Part shown: in pieces, positions 12,690 to 23,950 of the stretch | Position numbering within the stretch: the stretch's first letter is position 1 | Layout of the letters: each line of letters starts with the position of its first letter | Assembly (NCBI GenBank): GCA_014281115.1 | Contig: JACONQ010000015.1 | Location: 2,418,001-2,482,000, forward strand | Length of the DNA: 64,000 nt | Reading direction: 5' to 3' | Source of the DNA: Laburnicola sp. R22_1 | Lineage: Eukaryota > Ascomycota > Dothideomycetes > Pleosporales > Didymosphaeriaceae | The notes under the pieces: model-generated | Database searches by the model: none | Told to the model about the DNA's origin: nothing | The model's input: the letters and a program-made list of their open reading frames with translations, nothing else | Translations under genes and position numbers: made by a program

Positions 12690-13332
12690 TAATTACTCTC
12701 CAGGCGCCTATGCATCCAGCCACTTTAGTTCCAACAGTAGCGGCGGCGGCAACAATAGGCCTCCTCACTAAGGCAATAACAGCACAGGCTCTAGCGGCTT
12801 TAACTTCCCAATAGTACCCAAAAAGCCCTTAGTTAGCGCGTTCCTCACCTTCTTAACTCTGTGTAAGTTACTTAAGCCCCAATACTGCCTTAGACTAACT
12901 CCTAAACAGTAATCCCTCTCTTAGATGCCCGCATTAGTTTCGGCGTCATAGCCCAGATTTTCGCAGCCCTTAATCAGCACTCTAACAATAACAGCAACCT
13001 GCCTTAAAAACTGCAGCCTTAGATTGGCGGTCATAACAACTTTGCGCTCCAGCCTAATTACAACCCTAATAACCTCTTAATAAACGCAACTCTTTTCTAA
13101 TTTCTCTATCACAGCTAAGAAGCGCAGAGATACAACACTAGAAGCAAGAGAGTTGCCTTCCACCAAGCCCAACTGTCTAAGTCTTCGAGCAACAAAGGCC
13201 CTTACCCCACATACCTGCCAAGCCTTTTCACCGCAGCTACTCAGGGTCGCATAGACTTCTTCCATTTTACCACTAATGGCGAAGACCTCCTAGCCTACAA
13301 TCAGTGCTTAATTTTTGCTTTCCTGGCTGCCT
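12690..13332 (+). pseudogene. RIP-broken antisense ORF (Q/N-rich protein) inside the gypsy element
   Basis: Opposite to gag-pol, between the end of pol (about 13540) and the 3' LTR. On the plus strand a protein-like frame runs up to a TAA at 13330-13332, ending GEDLLAYNQCLIFAFLAA. Nearly all interruptions upstream are TAA or TAG where CAA or CAG would restore Gln, for example in the asparagine/glutamine-rich stretch near 12965-13080 (NQHSNNNSNLP, GGHNNFALQPNYNPNNLL). A Ser/Gly/Asn-rich frame (NSSGGGNNRPPH) from about 12700 appears to connect through a frame change near 12830-12850. No family was recognised. The corresponding part of the older copy is outside the window. The start is unknown. 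Alternative: captured host sequence. Confidence 0.55.
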
Positions 13333-13539
13333 AATTATTAGTTAGGGTTCTGTTCCAATCTACTAATCCTGCATATACACTATCTTGTAGATTTTAATTT
13401 AATTTGGCACTAGTCCTCCCTCTTTATCTCGTAATTCTTAACTAGCTTTCTGCTATTCCCTAGCTACTTCCTCCCCCCCTTAAGAAATAAGCTGTCCCTT
13501 AGCTTATAGCGCCCCAATAGCCTCTCTATTTGCCCTACT

Positions 13540-16500
13540 CCTCCCAATGCATAAAGTCAGAAGGGTCAAAGCCCACTACTAGTAGTGGGATTCCTACTTC
13601 CTTTATTTGCTTAGGAATATCCTGGCTATACCTTACTAGCCGCCGCAATCTACGCGCGAACATGGGGTGCTTAGGCTTAGGCCTTTAGGTGACTTCGTCC
13701 AGCTCTACTAGATTAACTTCCTCTTAAGAATCTCCTTCTTCTTCTAAGAGCTTATTAGTCCTTATGGCGTCAGGCTCCAATATCGCCCCTAGGTCTGCTG
13801 TTGTTTATGCATAGTATTAAATAACGCAGTTTCCTAGCGTCCTACTATAAAATAGTGTGCTATCTAGGTCTTTAAGCATGTACTATCCTTCCCTATGCAG
13901 CGCCATACTTTTAATCCTAAAGGGGCCTTAGTACCTCTTTGCCAGCTTAACGCTGCGGCTCATATTATTGGCCTGAAATGTATTATATACTAACACTAAG
14001 TCGCCTTCTCGTAGTGGTTCCACTCTAAGAGTCTGTTAGTTGTCAAACTATTCCTTTCCTTCTTCTCGCAGGCGGATAGTGCGGTTAATAGCTTCTTAGA
14101 GCCAATAATTGCGCTTCTTAAACTGCTCTACTTAGATAGCTAGGAGATCCTTAGTAGTGTGAACTTGTTCCCATAGGAGTGTCTGCCAGGTAGGAATGCA
14201 AAGCTTAATTAGAAGGATGTGCTCTCTTCCGCATATTAGAAAGGCTAGTGTTTCTCCTGTGGACCGCTTCACCATAACCTAATCAGCCCATAGAGCCCTA
14301 GGCAGATTTTACACCCAGTTACCCTTTATTTTTCATAGTGCTCCTACTAGCTCTTAGTAGCCTCTTTCTATCAAGCCCTACCCTTGCAGATAGTAGGCAC
14401 TAGATACCACTTATTAGATCCTAAACTGTTTGGCTAAGTCTTCTACTAGACCCTTGTTCTCTAGCCCTCTATCCACTAACAGGCGAAAAGGAATACCCTA
14501 CCTACTAAAGATAAATTCCTCTAAGAACTATCTAACTGCGGCTAAGTTGGCATTAGTAAACGCCTTCGCTTCCAGCTATCTAGAGGTATAATCCCTAGCA
14601 ACAACTATAAACTGCTTCCCTCCTTTGCTCTTAGGCATATACACTACGTCCACTATAACCCATCCCCAAATTATATCTATTCCCCATGTGGGGTGCAACT
14701 CCTCCACCACTCTCCTAGCTAAATGCGCCTAACATTCTGCACAGGTCTTAATATATTCCTTAACGCTCTAATACAGATTTAGCTAGTAGTAGCGCGCCGC
14801 AACCTTCCTCTAGGTGCCTTCTCGCCCCCAATGGCCTGATTCTTCGTGTAGCTGCTATAGAATCTCCGCCTGCTAGGCAGAGTTGTTCACTACTCTGCGC
14901 AGCGGTTGGTCCCTAGTAGTTTAATACTACAGCATGCCTCTCACAATCTAGTACTTCTGAGCTTGCAATCTAACATACCTTTGGTCCTTCTTTAACAGGC
15001 CTTTAGGCATCCTTAGAGTTGCTAGCCAAGTTGCAATATTACGAAGCTCTTTAGTGCATAAGTCAGAGGGGACTTTAGGCAGATTACTAGTTGCGGGTTC
15101 CGCATACTTCATTTCCACTTTAGTTTCCTTACCTATAGCAGAGGATGTGATGCAAATGTGCCCTAAATGCTTCTTAATAAAATTCTCAACATCTTCTTCT
15201 AACTATTTAGGAGGAACCTATCCTTTTGGCTATCCGCGCCTTAAGAGCGCATTAGCAACCACGTTCTTGCGCCCTATAATATAGCGGACATTAAACTCCC
15301 AAAGCGTTAGAAGCGCCAACTAGTAGGTTATTAGGGCTTCTAGCAGATCTGTGGCGCTGCAATTTAGCTAGGCAATTAGGGTGCGAGAGTTCGTCTCTAC
15401 AATAAAGTGTATTCCGTAGATCCAAGATTGGAATTTCTTTAATGTAAGGAGGAGAGCTTTGCATTTATGCTTTCCTAAGTCCTAGTTGCGCTTACTCTGA
15501 GACTAAACACCCAACTTAAACCGTACTAGGTGGAGGAGGCCATCTAATTCTTGCTGCTGCATTAACGCTCCCCATTCGACTTTGCTCCTATCCACTAAGA
15601 TTACTACTTCTTATAAGGGCTCTAAGTAGTTAATAGACACTAGCGCTAGAGCTAATATAATGCCCTTCTTTAGCTGCTACATTGCTACATTCTCTGCAGT
15701 GCCCTAGTAGAACTTAATGCCTTTGCGTAGTAGCGCAAATAGTAGTGCAGCAATCTTAGCAAAGTCCTTAATCCAGATGCGATAGTACACGCATACCCTA
15801 AGAAAGATTTAAACATCTTAGGCGCAGTTATAAGGCGGCCACTTAGTAATCTTAACTACTTTCTTCCTAGACGGGTGCCGACCGTTCTTATTAACCACAT
15901 AACCGACTATGTCCATGGTAGCATACCCCTAGTCTAATTTCTTTTCTAACGCAGTGACACCTACTAACTTCATATCCACTAGAACCTAATTAATATTTAT
16001 AAGGTGCTCCGCCACGTACCTATGGATCTCTTCCTTAAGCATTTCGCCGTCGTAGTTAGTCTTTAGGCCTTTTACCGCAATGTCGTCTATATAAGGCATG
16101 CACTAAGAGGGAATCTAGTCTTAGAGAATCTTTATAACTATTCTTATAAACTTGGCCACTAAGTTAATTATCCCTATAGGCAGCGTGCACTATTAGACGA
16201 GACCCAAAGGCGTGTAGAATGCTATTATGGCTTAGAAGTCCTTATAAAGGCCTACTTAGTTGTATCCTAAGAAGAAGTTAATTAGGGAAACTAGGTAGCA
16301 GCCAGCAAACTCCTTTAAGAACTTGTTAGGGTTTAGTAGGAGGTTGCCATCTTAAACTATAACTCTATTTATACGCTAAGCGTTGTTAATTAGCTAGTAT
16401 CCTCTATTCTTCTTCTTAACTAGGAACTATAGATTCTAGTATGCGCTTCTACTATACTCTAGCACGCCCTAATTAAGCCTCTGCTAGACCATATTAATAA

Positions 16501-17900
16501 CCACATTCCGTAGCTTCCTAGGAATAGGGAACTACGATTTCTTTTAAGCTGCGTAGTTAACTGTATGGATCTTAATAGGCAGGGCCACATTAGGGTGCAC
16601 CTTCCCAAATTCACCGAAGTTAAAAGACAGTGCCAGCTCCCTTTAATATAACACTTCTAGCAACATCTCCCTTTCCTAAGGTAGTAGGTCTAGGCCAATC
16701 TTTATCCCTACAATGCGCTTAGGTGTTAACCTTTATCCTCTTAGGAACTCTACCTATTAGTTAAGGAGGTATGCGTCGAATAGCTAAGGGCCCACATTAG
16801 TCCTCCTTCGCGTCTTTATTGCTTCTTACTTTTAGTCTAGTCGGCCTTTAATCTCCTACGGCGCGATGCCTAAGTTATATATGGGGTTTACCTTCTTATC
16901 CTTACTCTTATATATAGTGTTCACTTTAAAAGCTATTCCTATTGTATTAATTGCCCTTATTTGCTTCTGCTAGAACGCGTCGCTCCTAATCCTTGTTGCT
17001 CTCTTAGACTCTATCTATATGGCCAGAGTCTAAAGGATTTTATTAACTTCTTTATCGCAGCCTAATAAATTAATAACTAGAAGTCCTTAGTTGTCCTAGA
17101 TAACTATCCCACTATCCGTGTGTCGCCCGATCGTGCCTTAGTAGGCGTAGTAAATAAAATCCCTACCTGGGTCTGTTACTAGTCAGTCTTCGTCAGCGTC
17201 TATTGCGAGCTGCTTGACTTCGCTTACACTTCCCTCTTCACAAGCTAGCACTACCTAAGCAAGTGCCTGCCTCTAGGCCCTTAGCCCCAATGCGCGCTTA
17301 GGCCTAATGTCGGGCGCACTCACTATTAATATTAATCCACAGCAAGACTACTACTCTAAGATCCTATTAGGGTCCTCTTTTAGGCATTTAATATAATTGG
17401 GAGCGCTAATCCTGGCTATTGCGCTCCCTTGTAGTTTTCTATTGCCTTAGTTATAATAACTCCCTTTAGGTTTAAAGGGTTGGCGCAAGTGGCCACAAAT
17501 TACATAGAGTAGAGTTCCTTGTCGTCCTATAGCTTGCAATACATCTTGCTATTATTCTTATAGGAGAACTCCACCTTCGCGTCCGCTAGGAACGGGTTCC
17601 CTAAGATAACCGCGCTTAATAGGGATCTGACAACAAATAAGGTTGTTATAATCACAACCTGCCCTACCTTAATTAGGGCCTGGAACACAATCCCTTAGAA
17701 ATCTTTATAATCTCTATTCGCAGTTATTAACTTTACACTTTATAGCTAGGGCAGCATTAAGGTAATCTAAAGGCCTACGGCTTTAGCCATACTTAGGCAG
17801 ATAGTGTTTAGCTTCGCTCCTATATTAAGTAAGGCGGCTATTTAATATTTGTTAACCTGGCATATTACTTAAAGACAGTCCCTCTTTATGTGTTTAACCC
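13540..17900 (-). pseudogene. gypsy pol relic (protease, RT, RNase H, integrase)
   Basis: Minus-strand motifs in order: an aspartic-protease-like ALLNIGAKLNTICLSMAKAV near 17850 (D-T/S-G altered); RT box MPYIDDIAVKG near 16083-16100; RNase H with SKVEWGALMQQ near 15580 and IIGRKNVVANALLRRG near 15250; integrase with HPTWGIDIIWGWVIVDVVYM near 14640-14700 and VARDYTSRWLEAKAFTNAN just downstream. The frame continues past the core through RPKPKHPMFARRLRRLVRYS to FDPSDFMHWEE near 13550. Stops are nearly all TAG/TAA at former CAG/CAA/TGG. It encoded reverse transcription and integration functions. Confidence 0.88.
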
Positions 17901-20446
17901 CCAATTTCCTCTTAAGATCCTTCCTATTAGCTATAGTTATGGTTGGCCTCACTATGCTAAACTAGGTCTTGGCAATTAACGCTCCTATAGTGGATAGTTA
18001 GCTTATTTATAGGGGTGCTTAAGATAACTTTAGTTTGTAAGGCCCGTAGTAGGTAATAACGCCATTCTCAAATTTAACTAACATCTATTTAGGAACTTAA
18101 ATTCTAGAAATAGGTGCGCAGTTAGCATGCTTAGTATTTAAGTCTTTGTTAGTTTCTTTCTCTATAGTAGCAGCCAGTATCCGCAGCCAGTGCAAATCCC
18201 CCTTACTAAAGGCATCCTTAAATATCGCCTTCTTAACTTCTAGCATATTACTAAGTAATTCTTAGACTATTAGGTTAACTTTAGCGTTTATCACCTAGGA
18301 TAGCATGTCTTTAGGACTGCCCACCAGGACATTAACTAGTTTCGTTTTCTTCTTGGCTACTAAAATCTCCTTCCTTAGGGTTAGACCTAAGATGTTATCA
18401 GGGCCGCGCATCTTCACATCCTCCATGCCTTCTATTAGGAAATCCTATTCTAAGAAGGACACCCGCTTTATCCTTCTTCTATCCTCCTCATTATTGTCCT
18501 TTCTTCCGCGGACCACAGGCATGCCTTGCTTAGAAACTTTAGCATTCGCGACTATCCCTATCTTTAGCAATTCTCTAAGGCTTAGTTAGGTTATTAGGGT
18601 GCTTAGGCTCGCGGTTCGTGGTTCGCACAGCAGGTTTAGGGACTAGACCATCACTAGTGTGTTTTTATCTAGGATAGCTTGCTCTCTCTAAGCCACTTTA
18701 AATTCCTCTTTAGAGAGAAGGCTAAGTGCCACCATTTTATTAAACGCAAACTAGCTGCTGTTAGTTTCTATAACTAATCCCACCTAGTAAGTCATCGCTG
18801 TTGTCGCGTGCCCTCAGCTCTAAGACATCCATAGGGCCTTGTCTGCCAATCCATCCATCCGCCACTTGTTCCGCACCAGACAGATTAGCATCTAGTTCTG
18901 CTTGCCTCTAGCGCCAATGCGCTGGATTTCGCCTTAATTGTTGTTTAGTTAGCCCTATCAGACCCTTTAGAATTCCGTGTTGTAGTACACCCATCTATTA
19001 TCCTTAAGCAAATTTCTCTTCTTGCATTCTCCATTTGCAATAATATAGTCCTTTCCGCATTCAAAGCACCCTTTAAAACAATTATCCTCCCACTATATTA
19101 AGTCTATTGCTGCCGCGGCTACGTGTATATTAACCCGCATAGGTGCTACTAAGTAGGCCTAAGACTAGGTTGGTGCGTGGTACTAGGGCTGTTGTGGCGC
19201 TGTCTGCTTTAGAGCCTGTTCTACTTTTGCGGTAATCTCCTAGCGGATAGCTAGGTCCGACAGAATCTCCATCTCTTAGGGGTCCTAGTTCTAAACCAGA
19301 ACGTTCTGGAGCCTTATACCCTTGAGCCTTTTAGTCAACTTGTCCACTTTGTGCTAAGAGACAATTAAGCCTAGGGGTGCTCGTGCGCCCAGAGCTCCTT
19401 GTAGTCTCGCTTATTAAAAGTTTAGGTTAAGCCTAGTGGGTTAAAAAATATTCTGCAATATTAGTAGTGCTTGCGACTTAGTGGTCTAAGACAGTATTAG
19501 TGCTCGAATTCAATAGGCTAGATCTAGCATGTGTTCTTTTAATTAGATTCGGGCCCTACTTAAAAGCCACTTCTCCATCGTGCCAAAGTTAAGTTCCGTC
19601 AGTCTCTCTATTAACCAGTCGTTCTTTATTAGGATATTGCCTGCTAGCTGCTTACTTAGGCCTTAGATAAGGAGCATGCCCTTCTAGCTTTCCATAACAA
19701 TGCCCGCCCTTAGGCATTTTCCAAATCTAATTGCGAATTAGTCTAGGAAATCCTAAATGTTAAGGTTTATTATTACTTAACACTATGCTAGCCACGCCTT
19801 TAGCGCTTCCTCTGTCTCCTTAGTTTGGGCCCAATCCTAACTCCGCCAACGTCTGCGCATAGCCACCCACAGCTTCTGCCATACCCCTTCTTCTCCTACC
19901 TTAGAGTACTCTAGCATTAAGAAGTTAAGCACATCCTAAATCTCTTAGCTGTAGTACTCCTTAACTCTAATAACCTTATCTTTCTTAGAGTACTAGTAGT
20001 AGTTCGCGCGTTTTTTATAGTCTTAAAGGAACTAGATTATATTATCTCCTACAAAGTGCAACTCCTTGCCTAAGAATAGGTTAGGTTCCGTAACAAGACT
20101 CTACACTAGGTTCCACTAAGTGGCTTTGTTAGTAAGGGACTACAAGGCTATCACCATCTATGCCATAAGGGCATTAGTATTATCGGCCGGCTAAGGCGGC
20201 ATTAGTGCTTTCCCCTTAGATCCTCGTAAGAAGCTTTCCACAAAGGGCGGAGACTCTAGCGGGTATATAGACACCCTTGTTAGTTAAGCTTATTGTCTCT
20301 ACAAAGCTAACAGCCTAAGGGGCTTTTAGGCTTTGGTTCTTGCGCTTCCCAAGCGCTAGGACGTTAAGGAACTCATGTATTTCGCCGTAATCTGGGCCCT
20401 CTGACTAGAATCGCTAATAGTTACTTAGTCTTCCAGCGGCAGACAT
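17901..20446 (-). pseudogene. gypsy gag region relic
   Basis: An ATG at 20446-20444 opens a frame starting MSAAGRLSNY, interrupted by TAG codons. A cysteine cluster (CFKGCFECGKDYIIANG) reads out near 19040-19090 and may be a degenerate zinc-binding region. The plus-strand ORF 18305-18589 overlaps this relic antisense and has the same decayed counterpart at 4581-4787; it is not considered a gene. Boundaries between gag and protease are approximate. Confidence 0.6.
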
Positions 20447-20818
20447 TATCGTTACTAGTTGTCTAGTTAGTTTCTCATATAGTTAAAGTTAGTGTTCTGG
20501 TTCTTTTTCTTCTTATTTCTGTCTTCGCGCACCTATACTTATTATCTTTTAACTTTCCTCTAATTCCGCCTCAGTTTCGGGTTCTAGAGGTAATACAGTG
20601 TCTAGCTTTAGTCCTTTCCTTAGTCTAGGCCTTAGTCCATTCAACTCTAAATTAGTCTTACGAGTCTAGGCTTAATTCGTAATTGCTTACTGTCTACTCC
20701 TAGCAGTGTAATTTTAGTTCCAAGCGTCTTTCGGCGCTTAGTTCTAACTACTTCTTATTTTTATTCTTATTTCTATATTTCTTATGCCTAGGCCCATACT
20801 CTACGCATAATATTATGT

Positions 20819-21400
20819 GCATGCTAGGATTATTATTTTTATTTTTCGTTCCTAGAGGCTCGATGTTTCAACTCTAAGAGTTGTTCGATGCCTAGTTCTA
20901 GTTATTTTCTAGTCTGGGTCTTAGTCTAGTCTAGTGCTAGTCTGGTCTAGTGCTAGTCTAGTCTAGTCTAGTTCTAGAGCCCACGCTCTATGCATAATTT
21001 ATGCATATACTAGGGTTATTAGTATTTGTTATTTGTTCCTAGAGGCTCGATGTTCCAACTCTAAGAGTTGTTCGGTGCCTAGTTCTAGTTATTTTCTAGT
21101 CTAGTCTAGTGCTAGTCTAGTCTAGTCTAGTCTAGTGCTAGTCTAGTCTAGTCTAGTCCTAGAGCCCACGCTCTATGCCTAATTTGTGTATATGCTAGGG
21201 TCATTAGTATTTATTATTCGTTTCTAGAGGCTCAATATTCTAACTCTAAGAGTCGTTTAGTGCCTAGTTCTGGTTGTTTTCTAGTCTAGATCTTAGTCTA
21301 GTCTAGTGCTAGTCTAGTCTAGTCTAGTCCTAGAGCCTACACTCTATGCCTAATTTGTGCATATGCTAGGGTCATTAGTGTTTATTATTCGTTATTTATT
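20819..21400 (-). repeat. Leader tandem repeats of the gypsy element (3 units plus a partial)
   Basis: Units start near 20819, 21003 and 21190 (about 184, 187 and 170 bp) with a partial fourth. Each contains the near-palindrome AACTCTAAGAGTT, 10-20 copies of CTAGT/CTAGTCT pentamers, and an inverted GAGC-CCACGCTC motif. The array lies between the 5' LTR/primer site and gag. Unit length differs mainly in the number of pentamers, suggesting slippage. Confidence 0.8.
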
Positions 21401-21668
21401 TCTAGTAGTGCGGTTTAATAAGGGCTAGTGCGATAGCTAATTAAAGCTTAGGTTGTATTTCTATTTTAAGGTTAGCGCTATGCTTAGTTGCGCCTAATTT
21501 CGCCCCTAAGTCTCTTTTAGAGTTTCTTTCTGTCCCTAGTATGCGCTGTTCCACACATCGCTGCGCGCCGCTATTATTCTATCTTGTCTTTTTCTTGGGC
21601 AACACTACTTATCCATATTAGAGTACTAATGCAATGGCCTTCCTAAGGCCAAGATTTTAGAGGTTTGA

Positions 21669-21686
21669 GTTGCGGGTTGGTCGCCA
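21669..21686 (-). other. Putative tRNA primer-binding site
   Basis: Four bases inside the 5' LTR end, the minus strand reads TGGCGACCAACCCGC. It starts with TGG, as required to pair with a tRNA 3' CCA end. The tRNA identity was not determined and RIP may have changed bases. Confidence 0.5.
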
Positions 21687-21690
21687 ATTT

Positions 21691-21878
21691 TGTGGGGGAA
21701 CTCAGCCCTAATTAGGACTTAGTAGAAAGATAAGTTAATTATTTAGATAACTGGCTAGGTGAGTAAAAGAGCCTCCTCTTGCTAGTGCCTAAGAGTCGAT
21801 TAGGCACTAGGTTTTTTCGTCTCGGCTACCACGTAACTCAGCCATGCTACCTCGTGTGGTGGAGTCCACTCCACCACA
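21691..21878 (-). repeat. 5' LTR of the full-length gypsy element
   Basis: 188 bp with TGTGG...CCACA termini. It pairs with 12171-12358 and is followed by ATAT, the presumed target duplication. Confidence 0.93.
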
Positions 21879-22083
21879 ATATAATTTAATAATAGTACTT
21901 AGACAGCTTCTTAGACTAATAGACTTACTATAGAGAGAGCTTACGCTTAGTGCTAAAGTATTTAAAAGCCTAATAATTAGTAATAATATTAAAAGGCTTA
22001 GTAGTTTAAAAGCTAATTAGTTACACTTTCTATTCTAAAAGGCCCTATATAATTACTAATATTTTCTTATTATAAATATTATA
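21879..22083 (-). mobile_element. Older gypsy element (G3), middle of RNase H domain
   Basis: The minus strand reads YNIYNKKILVII, then TTKPFNIITNY and FKYFSTKRKLSLYS, then LSKYYY, matching the gypsy RNase H order. It continues across the younger element into 12170-11935, and on the other side joins 23204 onward through the 12-bp duplication ATAAATATTATA (22072-22083 and 23204-23215). Confidence 0.82.
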
Positions 22084-23203
22084 GTCGGCTTGCCGAACAC
22101 CTTTTTTAACCTTTTTTTTTAGTTTAAGGTTAAAGTAGATTAAGATAGAAGGTTATTATATACTATATACAGCACTTAATTCTAATTAAAGACTAACCTT
22201 AAATACTACCTAATAACGCGACAATAGTTTAAACTTACTTGCACTCTATTTATACCTTATAAGCTTCTAATCTACGTAAAGTTTACTTATAGTATATATA
22301 GTACACTTGGCTTATTACTACTACTATTATTAGTTATCTACACTTATGCGCTAGATAAGCTAACTTAATAGTAATAATAACTAGGAGAATCTTATAAATC
22401 TACACAACACTCTTACTACACTAGAGCTTATTAATAAAGACCTTATTATCCTACTTTTATATCTTCTACTAGATTCTATTACTAATAAGGAGCAATTGCA
22501 TCTACTAGAGTAGAAACTTAACCTTATAGTTCTTTGCAAACTAGATAAGCTGCCAACCTAACTAGTATACTAAGACTACCTTATAAATAGTTAAGTATAC
22601 CTACCCCTTATACTAAATAAGCATTTAGACAGAATAGAACTTTAGTGTAGTTACTTTAATAGTAGTAGCGCGTATCTTTAGCGTATACTTTTTAGTAATA
22701 GTAAGTACTTCTTTAGAAACAATATTAATGCCTAGATAGATAGTAGGGCATAGAGTAATAGTAAGGGCTTTATCTAGAACAACCTTAATATAGTAATAAA
22801 GCGATAGTGTATCTAGTATATATTACTCTTATCCTACTTATAACTATAGTAGTATATACCTATTAATATAGTAAATGCTAAATGTTAACTTATGTTGTTT
22901 GTAACAATTAGAATAGTAGTTTATAATTTAGAATAGTGAAGAAGAAATAGCTTATAGTGTAGCTGCGCTAAAGTTATATCTCTCTTAAAGTTCTAAGTAG
23001 CCTTTTTATAAAAATTTTGCTTATAGGAGCCTTGCGCTAAAACTACTAAGCTTGCTTAGTAGTTCGAACGCGCTTTTTTTATGCCTAATTGCCTTTTTAC
23101 GCTCTTTTTTAATTACTAAGCAGGGGGCTCTGCTTTTTTATTATGTTATTTAAGATAAAAGTCTTTGTTATTTTACTTCTAGGTAGATAATTTAATAATA
23201 CAC
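22084..23203. mobile_element. 1.1-kb insertion in RNase H of G3, with 12-bp target duplication
   Basis: Flanked by ATAAATATTATA on both sides. Excising it with one duplicate restores the RNase H reading LNYNIYNKKILVII. The right 130 bp (23075-23203, inverted) is the short dispersed repeat found also at 30158-30290 and 49560-49830; the left end is GTCGGCTTGCCGAACACC. The rest is RIP-degraded and has no recognisable protein. The class is unknown. Confidence 0.6.
23042..23063. repeat. 22-bp perfect palindrome
   Basis: ACTACTAAGC followed by TT and its exact inverse, inside a looser GCGC-flanked dyad (about 23030-23073). It lies within the 1.1-kb insertion next to the short dispersed repeat and could form a hairpin. 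No known family was recognised. Confidence 0.6.
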
Positions 23204-23950
23204 ATAAATATTATAATTTAACTTAGTAGGCTTTATTAATGTAGAGTACTATATAACTAGGCGCTAGGTATTATTAGATTATAGTTAACTAAGTAAGCCT
23301 ATATTAATATTATTACTAGAATTAGTTTCTATATAGATAATCTAAAATAGAAAGTACTAAAAACTAGAATATCGCTAGCTATAAGTTATTTTATAGCTTT
23401 AAAGGCGGCGAGTTTCTAGTCTCTAAAAGTATAAAAGGCACTATTTTTTAGCAGTTTAATTAAGAGGCAAATAACCCACCTATAGTAAGGAAGAAAGAAG
23501 TAATAGTAGTTATAGAAGCTTAAAAAGCTTTATAATACTTTTAGTGTTATAGATTCTTTTTATTTCTAAACTATAGCAGTCTTTGTAAAATCCTTATAAA
23601 TTTCTTTAGTACTAATAATATATTCTAAGAACTTAGTTTCTATAATAGCAAATTCGCATTTCTTAAGATTAGCTTATAGGCTAGCGTCTCTTAAGTAGAG
23701 TAGAACCTTACGGACATATTTTTATATTCTAGGAAATTCTTAGAAAAGATAAGGATATTATTAATATGTACTATATAGAAGTTATCTAGATAATTACCTA
23801 GAACGCTATTAATAAACTATTAAAAGGTAGTAGGACTATTATAGAGACTAAAGGGTAAGATCCTATACTTATAATTTCTATACTAGGTTTAAAAAGCAGT
23901 TAGCGCTTTAGTCTCTAGAGTAAGCTAAATTTAATAGAATACTTAGCAAA
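23204..23950 (-). mobile_element. Older gypsy element (G3), RT C-terminal half and start of RNase H
   Basis: The minus strand reads ILPFSLYNSPTTFQ, then INSVLGNYLDNFYIVHINNI (the altered YVDDI box) near 23730-23850, followed downstream by ETNSSN and IKPTKLNYNIY leading into RNase H. All domains are RIP-broken. The RT is interrupted at 23950 by the insertion 23951-25216. Confidence 0.85.

Larger units (their letters stand above)
12171..21878 (-). mobile_element. Full-length Ty3/gypsy LTR retrotransposon (9.7 kb), younger copy
   Basis: Bounded by two 188-bp LTRs of the same orientation with TGTGG...CCACA ends and a 4-bp ATAT target duplication. Element order on the minus strand is 5' LTR (21691-21878), leader tandem repeats, gag from 20446, protease near 17850-17570, reverse transcriptase around 16700-15950, RNase H around 15650-15250, integrase around 14960-14000, then an antisense ORF and the 3' LTR (12171-12358). 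RIP-type stops break every frame, so it is dead, but it is clearly less mutated than the copy at 1-8034. It inserted into the RNase H domain of another gypsy element. Confidence 0.93.

Noticed and set aside
22084..22101. Helitron 3' hairpin (TCGGCTTGCCGA)
   Set aside because: The insertion has a 12-bp target duplication and lacks TC/CTRR ends, which argues against a Helitron.
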